From Streptomyces sp. NRRL WC-3618 (GTDB lineage Bacteria; Actinomycetota; Actinomycetes; Streptomycetales; Streptomycetaceae), in the NCBI RefSeq assembly GCF_001280005.1, contig NZ_LGDW01000467.1, positions 1-64,000 on the forward strand: a stretch of DNA of 64,000 bases. Direction: 5' to 3'. A model generated the notes under the pieces. That model worked only from the letters and a program-made list of their open reading frames with translations. It was not told the origin of the DNA and searched no databases. Below, piece by piece: positions 18,535-26,071 of the stretch. Made by a program: the position numbers and the translations under genes. Every line of letters starts with the position of its first letter. The stretch's first letter is position 1.

Positions 18535-18548
18535 ACCGATCGTTCGGT
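18535..18548. promoter_or_regulatory. TetR/PaaR-type operator between dehydrogenase and paaN genes
   Basis: ACCGATCGTTCGGT is a fully symmetric 14-base palindrome in the divergent promoter region. It matches the core ACCGNNCGNNCGGT of the Corynebacterium PaaR operator. TAC(T) immediately follows, as in a promoter -10. One protein dimer here could control both directions. Confidence 0.7.
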
Positions 18549-18576
18549 TACTCTAACTCTGTCGTCCCTTTTCTGC

Positions 18577-18635
18577 CCAGGTCATGTCCCAGTTCATGCC
18601 CGGGTCATGCACCAGTTCATGTCCCAGTTCATGAG
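18577..18635 (+). repeat. Five 12-base repeats in the paaN leader
   Basis: The hexamers GTCATG or TTCATG recur at 18581, 18593, 18604, 18616 and 18628, spaced 11 or 12 bases apart, mostly within CCAGTTCATGTC-like units. The array lies 40-95 bases upstream of the paaN start, downstream of the operator. Confidence 0.75.
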
Positions 18636-18673
18636 CTCGACGAAGTGCTCTTGAGACGAGGAGTTGGTCCCTG

Positions 18674-20380
18674 ATGGCCGCCGAACTCACCACGCACCAG
18701 CTGATCGCCCAGCACCGGCCCACCCTCGACCAGGCGCTGGAAGCGATCCGCACCCGCGCGTACTGGTCCCCGCACCCCGAACACCCCAAGGCCTACGGGC
18801 AGGACGGCACCCTGGACCTGGCCGCGGGCAAGGCCGCCTTCGACGCCGTCCTGAACACCCGCCTCGACCTGGACCAGCCCGGCACGGACGACTGGGTGGG
18901 CGGCGAGGTGTCGCCGTACGGCATCGAGCTGGGCGTCACCTACCCGCACGCGGACGTCGACGTGCTGCTGCCCGCCATGAAGGCCGGCCAGCGGGTGTGG
19001 CGCGACGCGGGCGCGGAGGTCCGCGCGATGGTCTGTCTGGAGATCCTCCGGCGGATCAGCGGCCGGACGCACGAGTTCGCGCACGCGGTCATGCACACCA
19101 GCGGCCAGGCCTTCATGATGGCGTTCCAGGCAGGCGGCCCGCACGCCCAGGACCGCGGCCTGGAGGCGGTGGCTTACGCGTACGCGGAGCAGGTCCGCAC
19201 GCCCGGCACCGCGGAGTGGACCAAGCCCCAGGGCAAGCGCGACCCGCTGGCCCTGACCAAGGAGTTCACGCCGGTCCCGCGCGGCATCGCCCTCCTCATC
19301 GGCTGCAACACCTTCCCCACGTGGAACGGCTACCCGGGCCTGTTCGCCTCCCTGGCCACGGGCAACGCGGTCCTCGTGAAGCCCCACCCGCGCGCGGTAC
19401 TGCCGCTCGCGCTGACGGTCGCCGTCGCGCGCGAGGTCCTGACGGAGGCCGGCTTCGACCCGAACCTGGTGGCGCTGGCGGCCGAGCACCCCGGCGAGGG
19501 CATCGCGAAGACCCTGGCGACCCGCCCGGAGATCCGGATCATCGACTACACGGGCTCGACGTCGTTCGGCGACTGGCTGGAGGCCCACGCCCGCCAGGCG
19601 CAGGTCTACACGGAGAAGGCCGGCGTCAACACGGTGATCGTGGAGTCGACCGGCGACTACAAGGGCATGCTGTCGAACCTCGCCTTCGCCCTCTCCCTGT
19701 ACAGCGGCCAGATGTGCACCACCCCGCAGAACCTCCTCATCCCCCGCGACGGCATCCGTACGGAGGAGGGCCACAAGTCGTACGACGAGGTGGTCTCCGG
19801 CCTCGCCGCGGCCGTCGGCGGCCTCCTGGGCGACGACGCGCGCGCGAACGGGCTGCTGGGCGCGATCGTCAACCCCGACGTGAAGGCACGGCTGGAGGCG
19901 GCGGCCGGCCTCGGCGAAGTCGCCCTGGCCTCACGGGAGATCGCGAACCCCGACTTCCCCGAAGCGGTGGTCCGTACGCCGGTCGTCGTGAAGCTCGACG
20001 GCGCGCGGAAATACTGGGACGGAGCGGACTCCGAGGCCGCCTACCTGAGCGAGTGCTTCGGCCCCGTCTCCTTCGCCGTCGCGGTCGACTCGGCGGCGGA
20101 CGCGGTGGAGCTGCTGCGGCGGACGGTTCGGGACAAGGGCGCGATGACGGTCGGCGCGTACACGACCGACCCGGAGTTCGAACAGGCCGTCCAGGAGGCC
20201 TGCCTGGAGGAGTGCGCCCAGCTGTCGCTGAACCTGACCGGCGGGGTGTACGTCAACCAGACGGCCGCCTTCTCCGACTTCCACGGCTCGGGCGGCAACC
20301 CGGCCGCGAACGCGGCACTGTGCGACGGGGCGTTCGTGGCGAACCGGTTCCGGGTGGTGGAAGTGCGCCGGGAGGCCTGA
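18674..20380 (+). CDS. paaN: Phenylacetic acid degradation protein PaaN (aldehyde dehydrogenase family)
   Basis: A 568-residue protein of the PaaN branch of aldehyde dehydrogenases. It starts with the family's own N-terminal block (LIAQHRPTLDQALEAIRTRAYWSPHPEHP), then a Rossmann part (IGCNTFPTWNGYPGLFASLATGNAVLVKPHP), with catalytic Cys in LYSGQMCTTPQNLLIP. The role would be oxidation of the ring-opened aldehyde of phenylacetate breakdown, or a related aldehyde. AGGAG lies about 11 bases before the ATG. Divergent from the 3-hydroxyacyl-CoA dehydrogenase/TetR operon, with a shared operator. Confidence 0.92.
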   Translation: MAAELTTHQLIAQHRPTLDQALEAIRTRAYWSPHPEHPKAYGQDGTLDLAAGKAAFDAVLNTRLDLDQPGTDDWVGGEVSPYGIELGVTYPHADVDVLLPAMKAGQRVWRDAGAEVRAMVCLEILRRISGRTHEFAHAVMHTSGQAFMMAFQAGGPHAQDRGLEAVAYAYAEQVRTPGTAEWTKPQGKRDPLALTKEFTPVPRGIALLIGCNTFPTWNGYPGLFASLATGNAVLVKPHPRAVLPLALTVAVAREVLTEAGFDPNLVALAAEHPGEGIAKTLATRPEIRIIDYTGSTSFGDWLEAHARQAQVYTEKAGVNTVIVESTGDYKGMLSNLAFALSLYSGQMCTTPQNLLIPRDGIRTEEGHKSYDEVVSGLAAAVGGLLGDDARANGLLGAIVNPDVKARLEAAAGLGEVALASREIANPDFPEAVVRTPVVVKLDGARKYWDGADSEAAYLSECFGPVSFAVAVDSAADAVELLRRTVRDKGAMTVGAYTTDPEFEQAVQEACLEECAQLSLNLTGGVYVNQTAAFSDFHGSGGNPAANAALCDGAFVANRFRVVEVRREA

Positions 20381-20391
20381 GCCGGACAGAC

Positions 20392-21165
20392 CTAAAAAGT
20401 TCCGTTACCGGTGACGCTCCAGTGGTACAGCGTCATGGCCACGCTGGTCGCGAGGTTGTAGCTGGAGACCTGGGGGCGCATCGGCAGGGACACCAGGCGG
20501 TCGGCACGCGCGCGCAGTGCGGGTGACAGCCCGCTGCGCTCGGAGCCGAAGGCGAGTACGGCGTCGTCCGGGAGCTTCAGCCCCCGGATGTCCTCGCCCT
20601 CCGGATCGAGCGCGAACACCGGCCCGGGCGGCAGCTCGGCCACCGTCAGCCGCTCCACGGCGGTCGCGAAATGCAGCCCCGCCCCACCGCGTACGACGGT
20701 CGGGTGCCAGGGGTCGACCGTCCCGGTGGTGACGACCCCGGTCGCGCCGAAACCGGCCGCGAGGCGGATCACGGCCCCGGCGTTGCCGAGATTGCGCGGG
20801 TCGTCGAGGACGACGACGGGCGCGCCGCGGGGCATGCGCGCGAGCGCCTCCAGGTTGGCGCCGCGCGCGGGTCGTACGGCCAGGGCGGCCACCCCGGTGG
20901 GATGCGCGCGCGGCACGAGGGACGTGTACGTCGTCTCCGGCACCTCGGCCAAGAGGGCGTCCAGCGCGTCCCGTACGTCGGGGGCCAGTTCGGCGGCGAG
21001 ATCGAGGGTCGCCCGTCGGTCGGTGGTCACGGCCACCGGGATCCGCGCGCCGAAGCGGACGGCGTGCTTGAGGGCGTGGAAGCCGTCGAGCAGGACGGAA
21101 GTGCCCGCGAGCCGGTGCCAGTCGGTCACCGCGGCGATTGCTGGCCCCGTTGCTGCGTCCGTCAT
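20392..21165 (-). CDS. SpoU/TrmH-family RNA 2'-O-methyltransferase
   Basis: About 257 residues. The C-terminal SPOUT knot is clear: VVLDDPRNLGNAGAVIRLAAGFG, LAFGSERSGLSP and SLPMRPQVSSYNLATSVAMTLYHW hold the three family motifs for S-adenosylmethionine binding. The start at 21165 (MTDAATGP) is chosen by domain length. It would methylate a ribose in tRNA or rRNA; the site is not predictable. It follows the HTTM gene by 10 bases, so it is probably cotranscribed. It converges on paaN. Confidence 0.88.
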   Translation of the reverse strand: MTDAATGPAIAAVTDWHRLAGTSVLLDGFHALKHAVRFGARIPVAVTTDRRATLDLAAELAPDVRDALDALLAEVPETTYTSLVPRAHPTGVAALAVRPARGANLEALARMPRGAPVVVLDDPRNLGNAGAVIRLAAGFGATGVVTTGTVDPWHPTVVRGGAGLHFATAVERLTVAELPPGPVFALDPEGEDIRGLKLPDDAVLAFGSERSGLSPALRARADRLVSLPMRPQVSSYNLATSVAMTLYHWSVTGNGTF

Positions 21166-21175
21166 GCCTGGAAGC

Positions 21176-22414
21176 CTACGTGCGCGTGTGCGCCGTCTCG
21201 TCCGCCGCTGTCTCGTCGGCCGCACCGGAGGTCGGCGGGCCCGGCAGGGCACGTGCGCTGCCCGGCAGCCGGACGAGAAGACGCACACGCGCGCGTGCCG
21301 CCCACTCGCCGAGGCGGCGCAGGAAGGAGGTCGGCAGGAACACGGCGTCCGCGGCGATCATCGCGAGGGAGAAGAAGGGCAGTCCGAGGACGACGGCGAT
21401 CACCGCGTGCTCGGTCATCATCACGGCCAGCAGGACGTTCTTGACCCGCCGGTTGAAGAGCGTGAAGGGGAAGGCGACCTGCACGACCACCGTCCCGTAC
21501 GTCACCAGCATCACCATGGTGCCGCTCGACGACATCAGGTCGGAGAGGGCGGGCCACGGGGAGAAGTAGTCGAGGTGGAGCGGGTAGTAGACGGCGGTGC
21601 CGTCCTGCCAGCGCGAGCCCTGGATCTTGTACCAGCCGGCCGTCGCGTAGATCAGACAAGCCTCGGCCATGATCACGAACAGGGCCGCGTTGTGCACGAC
21701 GTTGCCGACGATGTCGAGCAGCATCCGTGGCTCGCCGCCCCGCTCACGGCGCGCCACGGCCCACCACACGCCCTGCGCCAGCCACATCCCCCACAGGATC
21801 CCCGGGACCCGCAGGTCTCCGTCGAGCTTGCCGGCTGCGGTACCGGCGCCGAGGAGCGTCCCGAGGACGGCCCACAGCACGGGACCCACCCGGTCGGGGG
21901 CGGCGTCGAAGAGCACGCGTGCGCGTGCCCTGCGGGCGCGGCGGGCGTCCAGGGACCACACCTGGCCGCAGCGCGTGAACACCAGGTAGAGGGACATCAG
22001 GTGCAGGACGTTGTCGCCGCCGTCGCCCACGAAGATGCTGCGGTTCTGGAGCGAGAGCACGCCGACCATGAAGACCACGGACAGCGTGCGGGTGCGCCAG
22101 CCGAGCAGGAGAAGAAGACTGGCGAGAACCGCGAGCACGTAGACGAGTTCGAACCAGATCCGGCTGCCGGACCACATGAGCACCGTGAAGGCGCCGTTGT
22201 CCGCGACGAGCTGCTGGGCGAGACCCCAGCTCCAGGGGCCGTCGGGCCCGTACAGCTCCTGCCGGTGCGGGAACTCGCGCAGCAGGAACAGCAGCCAGGT
22301 CGCCGAGAAGCCGATCCGCACGACGGCCGTCTGGTAAGGGCCAAGGGCGGCCTCGGTGATGCGGCCTATGCCCTGGGAGATCCTCCGGGAGGCCGTGGGG
22401 GCGAGGCGGGTCAC
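21176..22414 (-). CDS. HTTM-domain integral membrane protein (vitamin K carboxylase-like)
   Basis: About 412 residues with many transmembrane helices (VVRIGFSATWLLFLLREFPH, LVYVLAVLASLLLLLGW, LFVIMAEACLIYATAGWYKI, VLLAVMMTEHAVIAVVLGLPFF). The pattern with LYGPDGPWSW near the start and GWYKIQGSRW fits the HTTM family related to the gamma-carboxylase membrane domain. The GTG start at 22414 overlaps the DUF5819 stop by 4 bases (GTGA). Such HTTM/DUF5819 pairs recur in Actinobacteria; the function is unknown, perhaps modification of an exported substrate. Confidence 0.88.
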   Translation of the reverse strand: MTRLAPTASRRISQGIGRITEAALGPYQTAVVRIGFSATWLLFLLREFPHRQELYGPDGPWSWGLAQQLVADNGAFTVLMWSGSRIWFELVYVLAVLASLLLLLGWRTRTLSVVFMVGVLSLQNRSIFVGDGGDNVLHLMSLYLVFTRCGQVWSLDARRARRARARVLFDAAPDRVGPVLWAVLGTLLGAGTAAGKLDGDLRVPGILWGMWLAQGVWWAVARRERGGEPRMLLDIVGNVVHNAALFVIMAEACLIYATAGWYKIQGSRWQDGTAVYYPLHLDYFSPWPALSDLMSSSGTMVMLVTYGTVVVQVAFPFTLFNRRVKNVLLAVMMTEHAVIAVVLGLPFFSLAMIAADAVFLPTSFLRRLGEWAARARVRLLVRLPGSARALPGPPTSGAADETAADETAHTRT

Positions 22415-23247
22415 GAGCCGTCCCCCTTCGTCTTCGTCGCGTCGGCCGTGCCCGCCGCCCGGAGCGTCTCGTCGTCGGGGACGGGCCACCAGGGCAGTAC
22501 ACGGTAGGCGGGCTTCTCGGGCACCTGCTCCTGGCTCCACTCGGGGGGTCGGACGTTCGTGCTGCGGGAGCGGATCTGGACGCGGTCGATCGTGCCGCCG
22601 GGTCCGGCCGCGTCCTCGCGGTCGAGGCGCAGGACGACGATGCGGCGCAGATACTGCTCGGCGAGAGCACCGCGCAGGCCCGAGGGGCGGTTCTGGGCGT
22701 CGTGCGAGCCGACGAGGAAGTCCCAGGCCCGGCGCAGCTCGTTCTGCTGGGTGTGGCTCGGCACCGGATTGCCGTGGATGGCCTCGCCGTCCAGCGCGGT
22801 GAGGTCGTACCAGCCGGTCGTCCGGGCCCCGCCGTCGGCGGTACGGACATCGGCGCGGACCTCGACGGCGATGTTCTGCTGCAGCGGGTTGGGGGCGAAG
22901 AGCTTCCAGTTCTGTTCGAACTCCGGGTAGATCCAGTCGTCGATCGCCCGGCTGTGCTCCTTGGTGACCGTGTTCGAGGGCGCGACGTGCAGAAAGACCA
23001 TCCCGAGGTGGACACACGCGGCAACGGCGACGACCGCGACGGCGAGGGCGACGCCCAGCTGGTACGGGAGGGAGAGGGCGGCCAGAGACGGGCGCGGGGC
23101 TTCCTGGGAGGTGGGGTGCGGTGGGGCGCCGTCGTCCGGCGGCCCGGACCCGGGCGGCGGCTGGGGGCCGTCGGGCGGGGAGCCCTCGGCCTCGCCGGGC
23201 TCGTCCCGCCCATGCCGGGAGGTCGAGCCTGCCTCGTACGCGTCCAT
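22411..23247 (-). CDS. DUF5819 family membrane protein
   Basis: A 278-residue protein from the ATG at 23247. A Pro/Gly/Asp-rich cytoplasmic N-terminus of about 70 residues precedes one transmembrane helix (LPYQLGVALAVAVVAVAACVHLGMVFLHV), followed by an extracellular domain with FEQNWKLFAPNPLQQN, YLRRIVVLRL and PAYRVLPWWPV. The WKLFAPNP motif marks the family. It is coupled to the HTTM gene downstream. Upstream GTG/ATG codons in frame exist, but the coding pattern starts here. Confidence 0.85.
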   Translation of the reverse strand: MDAYEAGSTSRHGRDEPGEAEGSPPDGPQPPPGSGPPDDGAPPHPTSQEAPRPSLAALSLPYQLGVALAVAVVAVAACVHLGMVFLHVAPSNTVTKEHSRAIDDWIYPEFEQNWKLFAPNPLQQNIAVEVRADVRTADGGARTTGWYDLTALDGEAIHGNPVPSHTQQNELRRAWDFLVGSHDAQNRPSGLRGALAEQYLRRIVVLRLDREDAAGPGGTIDRVQIRSRSTNVRPPEWSQEQVPEKPAYRVLPWWPVPDDETLRAAGTADATKTKGDGS

Positions 23248-23475
23248 TGCGCCCCGTCTCCCGAAACCCGGTCCCATCGCACCTACGGCGTGCGCACGGG
23301 CACGGTACTCAGGGCCGCCCGCCCAGCACAGCCCCCCGCGCACACCCACACGACCGTTGCACGGCGCTCCGGCAGCCCGCTGACACCCTACGGCCCACCG
23401 CGGGAGCATCGATTCGAACAAATCGAACAACCGGTCGCCGTCACGGACCCTCCGGTCCCGTCCGTTCCCTTCTTC

Positions 23476-23489
23476 TAGAACCTGTTCTA
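23476..23489. promoter_or_regulatory. KstR-like palindromic operator
   Basis: TAGAACCTGTTCTA is a perfect 14-base palindrome 49 bases before the acyl-CoA dehydrogenase start. It fits TnnAACnnGTTnnA, the box of the mycobacterial lipid/sterol repressor KstR (TetR family). Confidence 0.6.
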
Positions 23490-23538
23490 TCTTGACGCCC
23501 CGTCAGGTCACCCGCCCCCGGGCCGAGAGGACAGCACC

Positions 23539-24687
23539 GTGGACTTCAGGTTCAGCGAGGAGCAGCAGGCGGCCGTCGAGGCGGCCCGGGCGGTGTTCGC
23601 CGGGGTCGCGCCGGACGGGGTGATCAGCCCGTCGCTCGTCCCGGGCGCAGTCGCGGACGACTTCGACCGGGCACTGTGGAAGAGGCTCGCCGGCGCGGAT
23701 CTGCTGAGCCTGCTCCTCGACGAGGAGGTCGGCGGCGCCGGCCTCGACGCCATCGCCCTGTGCCTCGTACTGCGCGAATCCGCGAAGGTACTGGCCAGGG
23801 TGCCCCTGCTGGAGAGCTGCGCCGCCGCGGCGGCCGTACAGGCGTACGGCGACCAGGAGCTGCGGGGCGAGGTGCTGCGCCGGGCCGGGAGCGGCGACCT
23901 CGTCCTCACCGTCGCCGCACACGGCCGCACCGGCCACGACGCCGCCGAACTCGCCGTGACCGCGAACCGGGACGGCGACCAATGGGTGCTCGACGGAGTG
24001 CAGACGGCGGTGCCCTGGGCGCACAACGCCGACTTCGTCCTCGTACCCGCCCACACGAACACCGACCGGACCGTGCTCGCCCTGGTCCCCCGCGCCCACG
24101 AAGATGCCCCGCTCGAGGGCGTCGCACTCGCCGAGCAGATCTCCACCGCCGGCGAGCGGCTCGGCGAACTACGCCTGGATTCCGTGCGGCTGCCGGACCG
24201 CTACGTCCTCGACAGCGACGGCGCCTGGCCGTGGCTGCGCGATCTGCTGACCGTCGGCACCTGCGCGCTGGCCCTCGGGCTGGGTACCGCCGTACTGGAC
24301 ATGACCAGCGACTACACCGGCAAGCGGGAGCAGTTCGGGTACCCACTGGCGACGTTCCAGGCAGTCGCCGTCCAGACCGCCGACCGCTACATCGACCTGC
24401 GCGCGATGGAGGCCACCCTCTGGCAGGCGGCGTGGCGGACCAGCACCGGAGCGGGCGGCGCGCTGCCCGCCTCCGGGGACGTGGCCGTCGCCAAGATCTG
24501 GGCCTCCGAGGGGGTACGCCGGGTCGTGCAGACCGCACAGCACCTGCACGGCGGTTTCGGCGCCGACACCGACTATCCGCTGCACCGGTACCACGCCTGG
24601 GCCAAACACCTGGAGCTGTCCCTCGGCCCGGCGGCGGCACACGAAGAGGCCCTGGGCGACCTGCTGGCAGCGCACCAACTGGGCTGA
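23539..24687 (+). CDS. Acyl-CoA dehydrogenase
   Basis: A 382-residue flavoenzyme: N-terminal helical domain (MDFRFSEEQQAAVEAARAVF), a beta-domain with DGDQWVLDGVQTAVPWAHNAD, and a C-terminal helical domain with DYTGKREQFGYPLATFQAVAVQTAD and the FAD-binding QHLHGGFGADTDYPLHRY. It would introduce an alpha,beta double bond in an acyl-CoA. It resembles the FadE proteins with short-to-medium or sterol-side-chain substrates more than the classical MCAD group, but that is an impression. It is monocistronic behind a KstR-like operator. Confidence 0.9.
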   Translation: MDFRFSEEQQAAVEAARAVFAGVAPDGVISPSLVPGAVADDFDRALWKRLAGADLLSLLLDEEVGGAGLDAIALCLVLRESAKVLARVPLLESCAAAAAVQAYGDQELRGEVLRRAGSGDLVLTVAAHGRTGHDAAELAVTANRDGDQWVLDGVQTAVPWAHNADFVLVPAHTNTDRTVLALVPRAHEDAPLEGVALAEQISTAGERLGELRLDSVRLPDRYVLDSDGAWPWLRDLLTVGTCALALGLGTAVLDMTSDYTGKREQFGYPLATFQAVAVQTADRYIDLRAMEATLWQAAWRTSTGAGGALPASGDVAVAKIWASEGVRRVVQTAQHLHGGFGADTDYPLHRYHAWAKHLELSLGPAAAHEEALGDLLAAHQLG

Positions 24688-24720
24688 ACCCGGCGCCAAG
24701 CCGTCACACCCACCCGGGGT

Positions 24721-25068
24721 TCAGGCGACGAAGCCCGGCGCACCCTCGTCGGTGACGACCGGGCGGCCCGCCGCCTCCCACACCTGCATACCGCCGCCGA
24801 CATTCACGGCGTCGATGCCCTGCTGGACCAGATAGTTCGTGACCTGCGCCGACCGGCCGCCGGAACGGCAGACCACGTTCACCCGACCGTCCTGCGGCGC
24901 CGCCTCGGTCAGCTCGCCGAAACGGGCGACGAACTCGCTCATCGGGATGTGCAACGCCCCCTCGGCATGCCCCGCCTGCCACTCCTCATCCTCACGGACG
25001 TCCAGCAGGAAGTCGTCGTCCTTGAGGTCCGCGACCTCGACCGTGGGCACACCAGAACCGAAACTCAT
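24721..25068 (-). CDS. Single-domain rhodanese
   Basis: A 115-residue sulfurtransferase domain. VADLKDDDFLLDVREDEEW is the N-terminal CH2A-like motif; the active-site loop is VVCRSGGRSA with the catalytic Cys that carries persulfide; VNVGGGMQVWEAAGRP closes the fold. Usual length for stand-alone rhodaneses (GlpE/PspE type). It converges on the acyl-CoA dehydrogenase gene. The J-domain-like gene lies just downstream on the map but upstream in transcription. Confidence 0.92.
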   Translation of the reverse strand: MSFGSGVPTVEVADLKDDDFLLDVREDEEWQAGHAEGALHIPMSEFVARFGELTEAAPQDGRVNVVCRSGGRSAQVTNYLVQQGIDAVNVGGGMQVWEAAGRPVVTDEGAPGFVA

Positions 25069-25087
25069 GCCCCCGACGATACCCAGG

Positions 25088-25972
25088 TCACAGCCCGAGC
25101 AGTGCCGCGAGTTCCGCCTCGCGCTGCGCGACCTGGGCCAGCAGCTGCTCGGCGATCTCCTCGAGGAACCGGTCCGGGTCGTCCGGAGCGAGCTTCAGCA
25201 TCGCGCCGATCGCACCCTCCTCCAGCTCACTGGCGACCAGCGTGAGCAGCTCCTTGCGCTGGGCGAGCCATTCGAGGCGGGCATAGAGCTCCTCGCTGTG
25301 ACTCGGCTGCCACTCGGCGGGCGCCGGGCCGGCCGCCCACTCCTCGGCCAGCTCCCGCAGCAACGCCTCGTCGCCCCGCCCGTAGGCGGAGTTGACCCGG
25401 GCGATGAACTCGTCGCGCCGCGCCCGCTCCCGCTCGTCCTGCGCCAGGTCCGGGTGGGCCTTGCGGACCAGTTCCCGGTAGGCCTTGCGGGCCTCGTCGC
25501 TCGGCCGGACCCGCTGCGGGGGCCGCACCGGCTGTTCGGTGAGCATCGCCGCGGCCTCCGGGAACAGTCCCTCCGAGTCCATCCAGCCGTGGAACAGCTC
25601 CTCGACCCCGGGCATCGGCATGACCCGCGCCCTGGCCTCCCGCGCTGCTCGTACGTCCTCGGGGTCGCCGGTGCGCGCCGCCTTCGCCTCGGCGATCTCG
25701 GCGTCGAGCTCGTCGAGGCGCGCGTACATCGGGCCGAGCTTCTGGTGGTGCAGCCGGGAGAAGTTCTCGACCTCGATACGGAAGGTCTCGACGGCGATCT
25801 CGTACTCGATGAGCGCCTGCTCGGCGACCCGCACAGCCCGCTCCAGCCGCTCCTCGGGCCGAGCACCCCCGGCCTGATCGGACGCGCCGGACGCCGCCTG
25901 CGCGTCAAGAGGCTCCCGTGGCCCTTCGGCTTCGGGCACGGACGAGGACTGCTCAGCTTCCGGGGTCGTCAC
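25088..25972 (-). CDS. J-domain-like protein with coiled-coil segments
   Basis: About 294 residues from a GTG at 25972; an ATG at 26050 would add 26. The N-terminal half is charged and helical (ALIEYEIAVETFRIEVENFSRLHHQKLG, ELDAEIAEAKAARTG), predicted coiled coil. A compact segment then reads ARKAYRELVRKAHPDLAQDE, with the HPD tripeptide of J domains and the downstream helix FIARVNSAYGRGDEALLREL. The HPD loop suggests it stimulates a DnaK ATPase. The rest (SEELYARLEWLAQRKELL) is acidic and helical. No membrane segment or signal. Confidence 0.78.
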   Translation of the reverse strand: MTTPEAEQSSSVPEAEGPREPLDAQAASGASDQAGGARPEERLERAVRVAEQALIEYEIAVETFRIEVENFSRLHHQKLGPMYARLDELDAEIAEAKAARTGDPEDVRAAREARARVMPMPGVEELFHGWMDSEGLFPEAAAMLTEQPVRPPQRVRPSDEARKAYRELVRKAHPDLAQDERERARRDEFIARVNSAYGRGDEALLRELAEEWAAGPAPAEWQPSHSEELYARLEWLAQRKELLTLVASELEEGAIGAMLKLAPDDPDRFLEEIAEQLLAQVAQREAELAALLGL

Positions 25973-26071
25973 CCGTCCAAGCCTAGGCCACGGCTCACGC
26001 GCCCACCCAGGGTCACCGAACAGACCCCGAAGCGACCCCGTATGCGTCACACTCCAGCCCCCTCACCACCG

